Positions 7,106 to 16,156 of a stretch of 64,000 bases of DNA are shown here, piece by piece. Within the stretch, counting starts at the first letter, position 1. Each line of letters opens with the position of its first letter. The translations under genes and the position numbers were made by a program. The DNA lies in NCBI GenBank assembly GCA_938743325.2, contig OW568884.1, positions 372,001-436,000 of the forward strand, in the 5' to 3' direction. This DNA is from Pycnococcus provasolii (taxonomy: Eukaryota > Chlorophyta > Pseudoscourfieldiophyceae > Pseudoscourfieldiales > Pycnococcaceae). The notes beneath the pieces were generated by a model. The model was not told the DNA's origin. It searched no databases and saw only the letters and a program-made list of their open reading frames with translations.

Positions 7106-9565
7106 TTACAACGCACTAAAGTACAGCCCTAACCTAAAACAACACACACTTACAACACTCCCCAATAAACTAGCCACTATTGCACTCAAGTCCTCAGAGG
7201 TTGCGTGCAGACTCTTCAGAGGAACAGAACGTAGGCAAGGGGGAGGCAACGTGCCCTTGTCGTCGAGACGAATCAAAGGAACGGTCGAAACTTTAGCACG
7301 AGGCGGCGAAGTAGAATGTGCCGGAGCCGGTGCCGGTGCTGGTGCTGGTGCTGGTTCCTGTGCAGGTGCCGGTTCCGGTGCTTTGCTTACTTCGGGCGCC
7401 ACTTTCGGTTCCTTCGCAGTCGGCCGCTGAGTCTTCTCGACTTTCGGCACCGTGCTGGAAGGACGCTTCTTCTTTGGCGACGAGTCAAATGTAAACGTTG
7501 AAGCTGGTTTCTCCGATGCCTTGCTTCCAGAGTCAGCAACACACGTCTCCAGTCCCTGCGCGGACGCCACGGCTAGGACGTCAACATTCTCTTCGGGTGT
7601 ATTTCCAGTGGTGGGCAACGGGCGATCCGACAGCTCACGCAATTTAGCCAGCACCGGCGCCTCATCCTTTGATGTGGAGCCAGGACGCTTGGGAGGCTCC
7701 GCACCGAGCAGCGCCACCCGCAAAGCAGCTGTGACCGTCTTCGCCGCGTCGTTCGATGCAGCTTCCGCATCAACGAGACCACCATTCTCAATCGTGTCGT
7801 AGAACGTGTGGTAGTAAGATCGAAACGTGGGAACGACCCAGTAGCCAATGCCAAGCGCACTTGCCAGGTACCCAAAGCAGCGGTTCACGTGAGGGTACAT
7901 AGGCAGCTCCACGAGCTGACAGCGCTTTGCAGCATCCGTGAAAGCCACGTTCGACAGTCCCGCGCCGTGCGGTCCTACAACCACCGCGGCACCCGCAAAC
8001 ATGCACACCTGCTTTTCAAATGTCAGGTCGTCGCCATCGCCCGTGTCAAAGACATGAAATGGTTCCATACCCTCGGGTAGGGCTTCTCGATGTTTCCTTG
8101 TAAACGCCTCCGCGGCATCGCGAAGCGACTTGAGAAGTTTCTCCTCAAGTGCCGGCCGAATTTCGCGAATACCCTTCCTGCGAACAAATAGAAGCGCCGT
8201 TCGCCGAACGGGCGTCGACACCGGATCACAAGCCACGGCTGCGCGCATCGCTTGGCCGAGGCCGCGTATAGCTATGCGTGCGGGTAGGTACGGCGTCCAC
8301 ATGTCATCCTCACCAGGCACGCCCTTGCCGCACAGGCGATATTCGATGAAGGAAACGCCCTCCTCCACTACGGCACGGCCGCTGCTGTGAGCAGGATAGT
8401 GCACGATGCGGTTACGCGATATTCCGAGCATTTCCAAGCTCTTCACGTGCCGCTGCACCTCCTCTAGATCGCGCGGTCCGTCGACGAGAAATCGACACTT
8501 GCCGCCAAAGTACTGCTCGGCAACCCAGGCGCGGGAGAGTCCCTCACACACCCAGTGGTAGTGATTGCGAGGCTTGGACGTCTGCAGCGGAACGAGAGGC
8601 CAAGCCGCAATCTCGCGCGGGACGGACTTGGCAGACGTCACGCGCATATCCGGCGATCCCGAGCTATTCGCATAGTGCGCAGCGAGGTCACCACACAGGT
8701 GCACGCACCCGAAAACCGCGCGGTCGCTGTACACTGCCGCGCCGGTTGGACCTTCGAGGTAAACGCGTCCTTTGAAGTTGACGATGCGCACCTCGAATTC
8801 TCGAAATCGCGTTGGGATGTCGTCCGCGCTGCCTGGATGCTGCGACGGGTCGAGCCGCGGGGTGTGCTCGCCGAAGTGCTGACCCGGCGCCAGGCTGTCG
8901 GGACCTGCGCCGGTGGATGAGTCAGGTTCGATACCCAGATCCTTGCACGTCAGGGGATCGCCGATGTCAACCAAGCTGGAACCTTCGACGTTCGCCACAT
9001 CTGCCCACGTGCGGCACATCACGCGCGGCGCCTCACTGAGCAGCACCGCGCGATCGCGCACGCAGAGATCGAACGCCTCTCTCTGCATCTTCTTGCCCTC
9101 TTCGTTTAGGCGGTCCATCGCGCTCACGATGGTCGCTACAAGGTTACGCGGTTCTGCCTGTCCTGGCAACTCCTCCACGAGACTTCGTGCCATGTCCACA
9201 GCCTCCTTGTACGGGCCGGCGCGACCTAGGCATCCAGCAAAGCGGCTCTTCAGCCGCAGTCGCAGCGGTCCCTTTGGCGTTCTCTGCAGCGCGAGCGCGA
9301 AGTACCGGCACGAGTCTGCAAACACGTTGCACTCCATGAATATAAGTCCTGCGTTTTCGAGCGTATCGCGGTGTCGCGGCGCGGACATGAGCGCCTGCGC
9401 GAGGTGCACCTTGGCGAGTTCGAGGAACTTTCTCGCCTCCGTGATGTGCAGGCCGCGCAGCCGGTCTCCGATGGCGCTGACAATTGCGTTGTGTGGCTCA
9501 ACGCTCGTCGGGTTGAGGTTAAGAGCTTGCTTGTAGCACTGCACAGCACCTTCGAGGTCACCCAT
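7106..9565 (-). CDS. TPR-GT61 glycosyltransferase
   Basis: From the Met at 9565 the product is 819 aa. Residues 1-150 hold tetratricopeptide-like repeats (EGAVQCYKQALNLNP and relatives). Residues about 250-640 form a GT61 (DUF563) catalytic domain: a conserved NHYHWVCEGL motif early, the strand ALLFVRRKG, and the hallmark VVVGPHGAGLSNVAF near residue 530, followed by VELPMYPHVNRCFGYLA. GT61 enzymes transfer xylose, arabinose or GlcNAc onto glycans, usually in the secretory pathway; here no signal anchor is visible. The C-terminal 150 residues are low-complexity with a Pro-Ala repeat (EPAPAQEPAPAPAPAPAPA). The frame stays open upstream to 9838, but the TPR motif is already cut at the chosen start and an AG acceptor-like site lies just upstream, so one or more 5' exons with further TPRs are likely missing. 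It converges on the sulfotransferase genes. Confidence 0.75.
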   Translation of the reverse strand: MGDLEGAVQCYKQALNLNPTSVEPHNAIVSAIGDRLRGLHITEARKFLELAKVHLAQALMSAPRHRDTLENAGLIFMECNVFADSCRYFALALQRTPKGPLRLRLKSRFAGCLGRAGPYKEAVDMARSLVEELPGQAEPRNLVATIVSAMDRLNEEGKKMQREAFDLCVRDRAVLLSEAPRVMCRTWADVANVEGSSLVDIGDPLTCKDLGIEPDSSTGAGPDSLAPGQHFGEHTPRLDPSQHPGSADDIPTRFREFEVRIVNFKGRVYLEGPTGAAVYSDRAVFGCVHLCGDLAAHYANSSGSPDMRVTSAKSVPREIAAWPLVPLQTSKPRNHYHWVCEGLSRAWVAEQYFGGKCRFLVDGPRDLEEVQRHVKSLEMLGISRNRIVHYPAHSSGRAVVEEGVSFIEYRLCGKGVPGEDDMWTPYLPARIAIRGLGQAMRAAVACDPVSTPVRRTALLFVRRKGIREIRPALEEKLLKSLRDAAEAFTRKHREALPEGMEPFHVFDTGDGDDLTFEKQVCMFAGAAVVVGPHGAGLSNVAFTDAAKRCQLVELPMYPHVNRCFGYLASALGIGYWVVPTFRSYYHTFYDTIENGGLVDAEAASNDAAKTVTAALRVALLGAEPPKRPGSTSKDEAPVLAKLRELSDRPLPTTGNTPEENVDVLAVASAQGLETCVADSGSKASEKPASTFTFDSSPKKKRPSSTVPKVEKTQRPTAKEPKVAPEVSKAPEPAPAQEPAPAPAPAPAPAHSTSPPRAKVSTVPLIRLDDKGTLPPPCLRSVPLKSLHATSEDLSAIVASLLGSVVSVCCFRLGLYFSAL

Positions 9566-9941
9566 TCCCCCCCGGCGGGCGCTCCGCGCCCGCGCCACGC
9601 CCTGGTCTAAGCTAAGCAAAGTATTGTAACAAAGGATAGTTACAATATTTGGTTTAAGGACTAGTGCCCGGCTCCGTCCTTGCAGCGAAGGATGGAGATT
9701 CTGGTCTTGACGACGGCGATGTGTCACCACAAGAAGACTACTCCCCACCTGCTCCGCTAGTAGGGGAGAAGGCAGGAAGCGTCGTCCAGAGGGAGGAGGG
9801 AATGGGAAAAACAAAAGGTGGATGGTTGGCAGCGCCAAGCACGCTCTTAGGGCATGTTCAGGGCTAAACGGTCAAGTTGGGGTGTTTTTCCGCCTTGGTG
9901 AAAATTTTTCTGGGCTCGAGACAGTTGACCTTGACCGATGG
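9566..9941. other. Intergenic or 5' region of the GT61 gene
   Basis: A continuation of the GT61 reading frame (to 9838) looks like translated non-coding DNA. No other gene is seen; intron or promoter of the TPR-GT61 gene is the most likely content. Confidence 0.4.
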
Positions 9942-10577
9942 TCACAGCCAAAAGGTGAAGTTTCTGGTCAAAACAGGGGATACCTCTTCGCAGAGACGGC
10001 GGTCGCACGTCGACTTTCTCGGAGACGTGGTTGCAGGTTCCCGCTCGCCTGTTTGAAAATCGCAGTCTGGTATCGGTCGTTCGTTAACTAATTTGTTTAA
10101 TAATGGCTTCTCCCGTGGTCTGGCCCAGTCGGGAGCGTATGCTGCATTCCAGACGCTCGCAAAGCCCGTGTCGGGGTTTGGTATGGTGTCGGGGTTTATG
10201 CGTCCATTGCGCGGGTTCGGGTACATCCGTGCAACTTCCGTTCCATCCAACTCCCTCAATCTTGCTTCGCGTGCTTGTGCCGCTGGTGTTGCAGGAGGAT
10301 GGTAACCGGTGTCCGTTTCCTCACCAACTCGTTTGTCTGTCCACTGCACACCCTTGGCTTTGCACTCGTGACAGAGCCACCGGTTCTCTCGCTGAGAATG
10401 ATCACCAGGTGGCAAGCACGCCAGATGCCACCACGCTCCACAAGCCTCACACTCCAACATCTGTGTCAGGTTCTCGGATCCTTTGCACCGTTTGCATGAC
10501 TTAACTCCTTCGTCTGTGGGTACACCAATAGCAATCGGAAGATGACACGGTGCCATGTGCACTTCATTTTCCATCAC
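9942..10577 (-). CDS. PHD-finger ORF, multicopy family member
   Basis: Minus-strand frame of 211 aa. The N-terminal part has a PHD finger with spacing C-x2-C...C-x2-C-x4-W-H-x2-C...W-L-C-x2-C (for example MLECEACGAWWHLACLPPGD, then WLCHECKAKG). A charged helix (AQAREARLRELDGTEVAR) follows, ending in Y-P-N-P-R. After that the sequence differs from its partner at 10579 onward. PHD fingers read histone H3 tails, and algal retroelements also carry them. Because a second, inverted, truncated copy of the same cassette abuts it, I suspect a mobile or duplicated origin. It could instead be a host chromatin gene. Confidence 0.45.
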   Translation of the reverse strand: MMENEVHMAPCHLPIAIGVPTDEGVKSCKRCKGSENLTQMLECEACGAWWHLACLPPGDHSQRENRWLCHECKAKGVQWTDKRVGEETDTGYHPPATPAAQAREARLRELDGTEVARMYPNPRNGRINPDTIPNPDTGFASVWNAAYAPDWARPREKPLLNKLVNERPIPDCDFQTGEREPATTSPRKSTCDRRLCEEVSPVLTRNFTFWL

Positions 10578-10800
10578 CTCCGGTGATCACTCGCAACGGG
10601 AGAATCAGTGGCTCTGCCACGAGTGCAAGGCCAAGGGTGTGCAGTGGATGGGCAAGAGAGTCAACGAGGAGACGGATGCCGGGTATCGCCCCCCACTGAC
10701 GCCAGCAGTGCAAGCGCGTGAAGCACGGCTGCGAGCCTTGGACAACACGGAGGTGGCACGCAGCTACCCTAACCCACGCAGCGGACGCATGCAACGATAT
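10373..10800. repeat. Inverted PHD-cassette arms
   Basis: The coding stretch from GDHSQREN to YPNPR occurs on the minus strand (about 10410 down to 10240) and again on the plus strand (about 10580-10785), with roughly 80-85% amino-acid identity by eye. This forms a head-to-head inverted repeat around a spacer that contains the rest of the minus-copy PHD finger. Confidence 0.6.
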
Positions 10801-11250
10801 CTGGGCACGGCTAGGTTTGAGCCAGAACGCTTCCCACCATATCGATTCTTAGTGAGCTACCGAGATGGGGACACCGAGCTGATGACAGAAGGCGAGGTCA
10901 AGAAGTATGCAGTAGCTGCAAAGCAGAAGCTAGCGCAGCACGCGCACGCCATGGTCATGGTTCAGAGAGAGGGTCACCTGGCACGCCAGAGGAGCGACAC
11001 CGATGACCTGCAGCTGCTCATGGCGTGGCTCATGCCAGGCACAACCAGGGAGGGTGATTGGGATTGCACAGGAGAAGGTTGCTGGTGCAGGGGCGATCAA
11101 GCGAATTTCGCGTACAAGACGAAGTGCAGGGCCTGTGGCAAGCCAAAGCCGCAAGAGGCTGTTCGCACGACCACTGTAGTAACGCGTGATGCCGGAGAGG
11201 CAGATGATCTCGCAGCCCCTCAGGTGAAGTTCGCCATTGGACCTCTGCTT
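10579..11250 (+). CDS. PHD/Tudor-like/RanBP2 zinc-finger ORF, 5'-truncated
   Basis: The plus-strand frame is open from 10555, but homology starts at GDHSQRENQWLCHECKAKG, the last third of a PHD finger; the first zinc ligands are absent. Downstream, a small Tudor/agenet-like motif (FLVSYRDGDTELMTEGEVKK) is followed by a basic helix and a RanBP2-type zinc finger (W-D-C-x4-C-W-C...N-F-x5-C-x2-C-G). Beyond about 11250 the frame turns into Arg/His-rich low-complexity sequence and I stop there. RanBP2 fingers bind RNA or ubiquitin. The truncation and the inverted partner suggest an inactive duplicate or transposon-derived piece. Confidence 0.45.
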
Positions 11251-11894
11251 TTTCGGAGTCTTCGGCGTCTTCAGCTCGTGCACGTCGACGTCGTTCTCAC
11301 CATGACCACGCTGAGGCGGCGGCGGCTGCACCACCGGCTCCAGTTCCTGCGGCTGCGCTGGCTCGATCGGCGGAGGCGGCGGCGGCGGCACCATCGCCTG
11401 TCACCGTGGCAATTAAGGCAGCTCGCACCAAGCACGAGATAGCTTCTTCCTGTAGGTTAAGGGTATCATTGAAAGCCCTTATCCAAGCTCATTCACGAGC
11501 ATATGGGGGTTGTCGCGCTTCAACTTGCACCCCATTCCAGTTGCAATCTCGCCTCGCGGAGAGATCTGTCAGACAGAATCTCCAAAACATTCATAGGAAT
11601 CATAGCACATCGCTAGAGTATCGAACGCACCGACATTGTAACAATTCGCCGACCGGGATCCCAACCGGGATCCCAAAAAACTTTTCTTTGGTGGCTTTGG
11701 GGCTCACGAAACCCCGAACCCGCGCGATCAATTCTCACCTTCCTTTTTCTGCCGAAGGAAACGGCGCGAAGCGACGCGCATATTACGAAGTAACAGAGGG
11801 GTCGAATCTTCTTCTTCCGACTCTTCGGGACCGATTTTGATCATTTTCGAACGACTCCCGTGCTCGTCGTGAAAAACGGTGAAAGAACTGTCGA
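11250..11894. other. Low-complexity tail and intergenic DNA
   Basis: 11270-11400 is a GGC/GCG-rich segment that reads as Pro-rich or Ala-rich in different frames. 11640-11680 has two GGGATCCC-like units in tandem (CCGGGATCCCAACCGGGATC). No gene is supported; the last 100 bp are presumably the p23 promoter. Confidence 0.4.
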
Positions 11895-12564
11895 ATGTCG
11901 TCGAGCATATCGGTTCCCGGATTGCCGGAGACATTGGCGACGACCACATCAATGCGCGTTCCGTCTGTGAAGTGGGCGCAGCGCCGTGACCGTTTGTTGT
12001 TAACAATAGAAGCACCTCAGGGCGTATCACCAACGCTCTCACTACAAGAAGGTACAGACAATACGCTCGTGTACTCTTGTACTGCTTCTAGTGAGGATTC
12101 CTCGTCGTACGCTCTTTCGCTCGAGCTGTTTGGTTCCATCAATGCGTCTGAAACGCGTATGCAAATCCAAAAGTCCGGCGCTATGCTTGTCGTGATCGCG
12201 ATGAAACTAACCGCAGGACCGCACTGGCCACGGCTTCTGAAAGCACCTGGTGCGTCGCTGGTTGGTCGCTACAGAATAATTATAAAACAACAACAGAACC
12301 ACTTACACCTTTCACCACCCACCTCTGTCACCACCTTATTAAAACAAAAACAAAACGAATACAGGCAAGGCGCCGGCGCACATTAAGGTGGACTTTGACA
12401 AGTTCATTGACGAAGATGAGGAGGAAGAGTTGGCGAACGCCAAGGACTTTGACTTAGGCGACATGGACAACTTGAGCTTGTACGACGACCCGTACGACAA
12501 GGACATACACACAGACAGCGAGGACTCCGACGACGAGGATGTGCCTGGGCTGGACAAGGCTTAA
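11895..12564 (+). CDS. p23/Sba1 co-chaperone (CS domain)
   Basis: Two exons, 11895-12249 and 12365-12564, with a 115-bp intron (donor GTGCGT after CCT-G, acceptor ACAG). The spliced product is 184 aa. Residues 20-120 form a CS domain starting with VKWAQRRDRLLLTIEAP, the classical p23 opening, and ending at GPHWPRLLKAPG. The join restores KAPGKAPAHIKVDFDKFIDE, closely matching the p23 signature in which 'K-W/D-K-W/F' precedes an acidic tail. The C-terminus is Asp/Glu-rich, as in other p23 proteins. p23 binds ATP-bound Hsp90 and stabilises the closed state. Unspliced, the frame would run into low-complexity sequence, so the intron is well supported. It is convergent with the gamma carbonic anhydrase gene, only about 100 bp away. 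Confidence 0.9.
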
Positions 12565-12662
12565 GTATCAAAAAGTATGTATGTACCATACGAACGTTCA
12601 GTGTTACTCGTTTTATTTTTTTCATTCGTAACCACTACTACTCGTAAAGCACACAGACTATT

Positions 12663-13810
12663 TTAATTGCGTTGCGCGATGCCTAGCGCGCTGTTGTAGT
12701 CGTCACTACGCTCCGCGCGGTCCGACGCGTCAATAACATCCTTTGCAATCTGCTCGAGCGGCTTGTCAGCCTCCTCCTTGTGCATTGCCGCCAAACGGCT
12801 GTAGTTCGACGCACTCTCCGTGATGAAGCTCTTCTCCTCGTCCGTCACCGCGCGCATGAACTTCGCGGGGTTGCCTCCCCACAGCTCACCAGGTGGGACG
12901 ACCGTGTTGGGTGTCACCACCGCACCAGCTGCGACAATAGCGCCTGTCGACACCTTCGCACCGTCAAGCACCGTCGCACCCATGCCAACGAGCGACTCGC
13001 TCTCAATCGTGCACGCGTGCAGCGTCGCGGCGTGTCCAACTGTCACGCGGTCGCCAATGATGGTTGGCAGAACGGCTCCACCCAAGTTGGCCTTGGAGAC
13101 GTGGATGACGGTGTTGTCCTGAATGTTCGTCTCACGGCCAATTGTGATCTTGTTCACGTCGCCGCGGAGCACCGAGCCATACCAGATGCTGCTTAGGGGT
13201 CCGACCGTCACGTCGCCGATGAGGCCTGCTGACGGCGCGACATAGACGTTCGGGGGAATTTCGGGCTTCTTATCGAACAGGTTCATGACGGCGCGGTGGC
13301 GAGACACTGTGTATGTTTTTTTTTTTTAAATTTCGTGCGTGTGCGTGTAAAAGAGCGAGTGAGTTGGTTTTGTTTTGTTTTGTTTTGTTTTGAGTTTAAG
13401 ACGAGACTTGACTTTTTGGCGGGGGCACGCGTCGTACATATCTCATGACACCATACTTCCCCCTCCCCCGGGTTCCGAGAGAGAACCGCCGTACGCGTGC
13501 GTGCCGTTCGAAGGTCTTCCGCACACCGACGAACATGTGCGCAAACACCTTTCCAGGACCACGAAGGACCACCTGGTACCACCACCACCACCACCAGGAA
13601 CCAAACCCAACCAACCAACCAACCAACCAACACTTTTCCCAACCCACACCAAGACACCAGCCCGAAGAGCAGACTTTTCAACAAGTACAAGTACAAGTAC
13701 ATACACTGCTCTCGAAATGCGTACGAGCCTTGCAGGGAGCATCCGAGTCGATCGAGCGCTTGTCCTGTCTCCCGCACCAGTGCACCGAGGCCATACAGCA
13801 TACGCGCCAT
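12663..13810 (-). CDS. Gamma carbonic anhydrase (complex I-type)
   Basis: Two exons on the minus strand: 13810-13705 and 13306-12663, with a 398-bp intron (donor GTATGT, acceptor ACACAG). The product is 249 aa. Exon 1 encodes MARMLYGLGALVRETGQALD, the typical N-terminus of plant gamma-CA proteins, and the join gives FREQLSRHRAVMNLFDKKP, a near-perfect family match. Exon 2 is a left-handed beta-helix of hexapeptide repeats (IGDVTVGPLSSIWYGSVLRG, then IGDRVTVGHAATLHACTI), with His residues at the positions of zinc ligands (IQDNTVIHV, VGHAATLHA). In plants and algae these trimers form the matrix-facing CA domain of mitochondrial complex I. Some CAL paralogues are inactive; the His set seen here suggests a CA rather than CAL form. 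The intron contains an AACC tandem run (about 13605-13632). Confidence 0.9.
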
Positions 13811-13964
13811 GATTCGGATTCGCCGTCGAGGGTTTTCGTGGAGGACGCGAGCGACGACGACAAATACAATAATGCTGGTCGGAGAGAAGAGAACAGCGAG
13901 AATAGGTAGAATTTTACAACGCCTCAGGGATCCCGAGGGGATACCCCTTCCTGACACTTAGTTA

Positions 13965-13977
13965 GGGTTTCCCGTTT
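13965..13977 (+). repeat. Left target-site duplication of LINE
   Basis: GGGTTTCCCGTTT here is repeated exactly at 15561-15573, immediately after the 22-nt poly(A). Together they bracket the LINE. Confidence 0.75.
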
Positions 13978-14199
13978 ATCTTTCTTCCCTCGGAGGATCG
14001 ATCCCATGACGGGGGTCATGGTGGCGGCGGCGTTACGCAGCAGGAGGCACGCAGACAGAACGCAGCAAACGTCATTGTGTACGGTCAAGGATCCGTTGAG
14101 GTAAGGGCGGTCACCGTTGTCGCATCAAAATCATGCAGAAGCAGATCAAGGACGAGAGTGCAAACAGCGCACGGAATGCTCTTTAGCAAAATGCGACAG

Positions 14200-14286
14200 C
14201 GCAGGGATATCTGAGAGGGGGAGAGGCGGTTGAGCGTTCAGAGCGTCAACCGCCTCTCCCAGCAACCGCAGATATCCGCCGGCACA
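14200..14286. repeat. Long imperfect palindrome
   Basis: GGATATCTG...GGAGAGGCGGTTGA, an 8-nt-scale loop, then TCAACCGCCTCTCC...CAGATATCC form an interrupted inverted repeat of about 80 bp with a perfect 14-bp inner stem (about 14221-14259). It lies in the 5' part of the LINE and could form a strong hairpin in RNA or cruciform DNA. Confidence 0.75.
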
Positions 14287-14754
14287 TACGATGCAATCTG
14301 CAAAACACAATGCATGAGGATCTCGGAGCGCGGCTTCGGTCGGGTCACAGGGCAAGTGAACTCACTATTTTTGCTTACACACACACCACAAAAATACCGT
14401 CCTAACGGAACCACCAAACAACCAACCCGACAACAGTAAGTCATCAACCACAACAACAACAATAACCTCAACACTCAACAGCCACACGACAAGCAACACA
14501 ACAGCACCCCTACCACAAACCCAACAAACAATCGCACAAAAATCCCACCAACACTACAACATATCAATCAGACAACAGCAACTGCACCAACAACACCCAC
14601 ACATCATCCAAACACACACCCACCCACAGCATCACACCACCAACACCTTGTAATCACAACATTGAATGCGACCATGAACTCTTCTCCCAAACTCTCCCTA
14701 CCTCGCAAGACAACACAGCAGCATTCCGAGAACACCTTCTCAGCTCCGTACGCG

Positions 14755-15141
14755 ACACTCTAACGGGTGGGAGCACTAAACCCCGCTTTTTTTGGCACTC
14801 GACCCCGCTAAGTGGAGTGGGGTGTCCTTGGACCCCGCTGGAGCGGGGTGAGCGGGGTTAGCGGGCCCCGCTCACCTTTAGCGGGGTTAGCGGGGTCCCC
14901 GCTCACCTTTAGCGGGGACCCCGCTGCAGTAGCCCTAACCCTAACCCTAACCCTAACCCTAACCCTAACCCTAACCCTAACCCTAACCCGAAAAAAAAAA
15001 GTTGTTTTTACAGAGTGTGTGACCCTCGACTTGCCTGAAACTGTGGACCTGAGGGCCCGTTTTAGGAAAATGACCCCGCCAAGCCCAACGGGGTCGAATC
15101 CCCAAAATAGCGGGGTTTAGTGAATTATTCCACACTCTAAC
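14755..15141 (+). mobile_element. MULE-like MITE with 10-bp TSD inside LINE
   Basis: A 367-bp insert (14765-15131) is flanked by a 10-bp direct repeat, ACACTCTAAC (14755-14764 and 15132-15141). Its ends are inverted: CACTAAACCCCGCT at 14774-14787 and AGCGGGGTTTAGTG at about 15109-15122, a perfect 14-bp match, with outermost GG shared and 7 diverged bases between. A 10-bp target duplication and absence of coding capacity fit a non-autonomous Mutator-like element. The interior has tandem AGCGGGGT/TTAGCGGGG units, a CCCTAA array and a run of 10 A. Removing it plus one repeat restores the LINE reading frame across the junction, so the insertion is a clean event that post-dates the LINE. Confidence 0.8.
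14932..14989 (+). repeat. (CCCTAA)n array inside the MITE
   Basis: About nine and a half perfect CCCTAA units lie within the transposed DNA, followed by an A-run. It is the longest perfect telomere-like array in the window and sits inside a mobile element. Confidence 0.95.
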
Positions 15142-15560
15142 CCCCGAACATCTAACCAGACTCAACACACCATTCACGCTCACAGAATTTGAAGGCGCAC
15201 TCCAAAAGCTACCTGTCGGTCGACTACTGGCAACGCAAAGACGCCAACATCCCCGGACCCCCAGATCCAATCCTCCATCATGAAAAATGCACCACTGCCA
15301 ACGTCCACCGCCAGCAAACCGCGCTCTCCGATGCATACTTCGCTTCAACACGAAAGCTCTTCACAATGAGGGCACCCATCACCGCTCAAGCCTTATCCGG
15401 CAAAACCAATGGAACCATACCAGATACATGCTCCACATTGTATGTAGGGTGGATATGTCTGATGGTGTGCATACTTCAATTACTTGTTCTGTCTTCGTTT
15501 AGGTACAGGAACTTCTTCTTGTAACCCCAATAGTCTGGAAAAAAAAAAAAAAAAAAAAAA

Positions 15561-15573
15561 GGGTTTCCCGTTT
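15561..15573 (+). repeat. Right target-site duplication of LINE
   Basis: GGGTTTCCCGTTT directly after the poly(A) tail, identical to 13965-13977. Confidence 0.75.
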
Positions 15574-15746
15574 TTCTTGCTTGAATTAGGGTTTGCATTT
15601 GCACTGGCCAAATTGGTTGGCAGTGCTACCGGGGACTGCCAACCGATTTTCTATTTTTTCCCCCGCGGGATCCCGGTCTTGCATAGGGGGGGATCCCGAC
15701 CAATCTAACCACGTTCATTTATAACGGGGAAGGTTTGGTATGTCCT

Positions 15747-15770
15747 CCCCCCCCCCCCCCCCCCCCCCCC
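15747..15770. repeat. 24-nt poly(C) tract
   Basis: Uninterrupted run of 24 C residues, part of the repeat-rich island next to the LINE. Confidence 0.95.
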
Positions 15771-16156
15771 TCCCCCCGCCCACACACCTCGCCCCACCCA
15801 TTTGCCTCCTGGCCACCTCATACCACCCAACAAACCTCTTGCCCGTTGCGCGAATGGCGACGCAAGGAGCGGGGATTGCTTTATCATACCTGGTTTCTCC
15901 AACGCTCTCTCCACCTTGAGTCCGACGACCGTTTGCCGAAGTCTGGCGAGTGATAGACCTAGAAAGGGTCGACAGAATGCAAACAGAATGCGCTCTCAAG
16001 GTCCGACGACACCAAAACAGCCTTGAAGTTGGTTCGGGAGAGAAGAAAAAGAAAGGCCTGTTTGACAAGGAGTGGGTGCGTTCCATCATGCCTGCCATGG
16101 AGTCGAAACCATAACAACTTTGACTTTTTTTCTTCGGAACAACCAACATCGGTAGG

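Larger units (their letters stand above)
13978..15560 (+). mobile_element. 5'-truncated LINE with poly(A), hosting a MITE
   Basis: The element lies between 13-bp direct repeats and ends in 22 A residues (15539-15560), the signature of target-primed reverse transcription. In the plus direction a frame with A/C-rich codon use reaches 14764 (for example FREHLLSSVRDTL). After removal of the nested MITE and one 10-bp repeat it continues in frame into TPEHLTRLNTPFTLTEFEGA and LQKLPVGR, the block that precedes the 'GPDG' motif of non-LTR reverse transcriptases. A shift in frame follows near 15230, where IPGPPDPIL resembles a decayed GPDG block. No catalytic YADD is visible, so only a short N-terminal RT portion remains between a 5' truncation and a degraded 3' part. 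About 1.2 kb of LINE sequence remains besides the insert. Similarity to RT is by motif only. Confidence 0.65.

Noticed and set aside
8924-8940. GGTTCGATACCC, a tRNA T-loop-like string
   Set aside because: It lies in the GT61 coding sequence and no acceptor, D or anticodon stems can be folded around it.
13283-13957. 224-codon minus-strand frame as a separate gene
   Set aside because: Only its internal part from the Met at 13810 matches the gamma carbonic anhydrase N-terminus; the rest is intron read-through.
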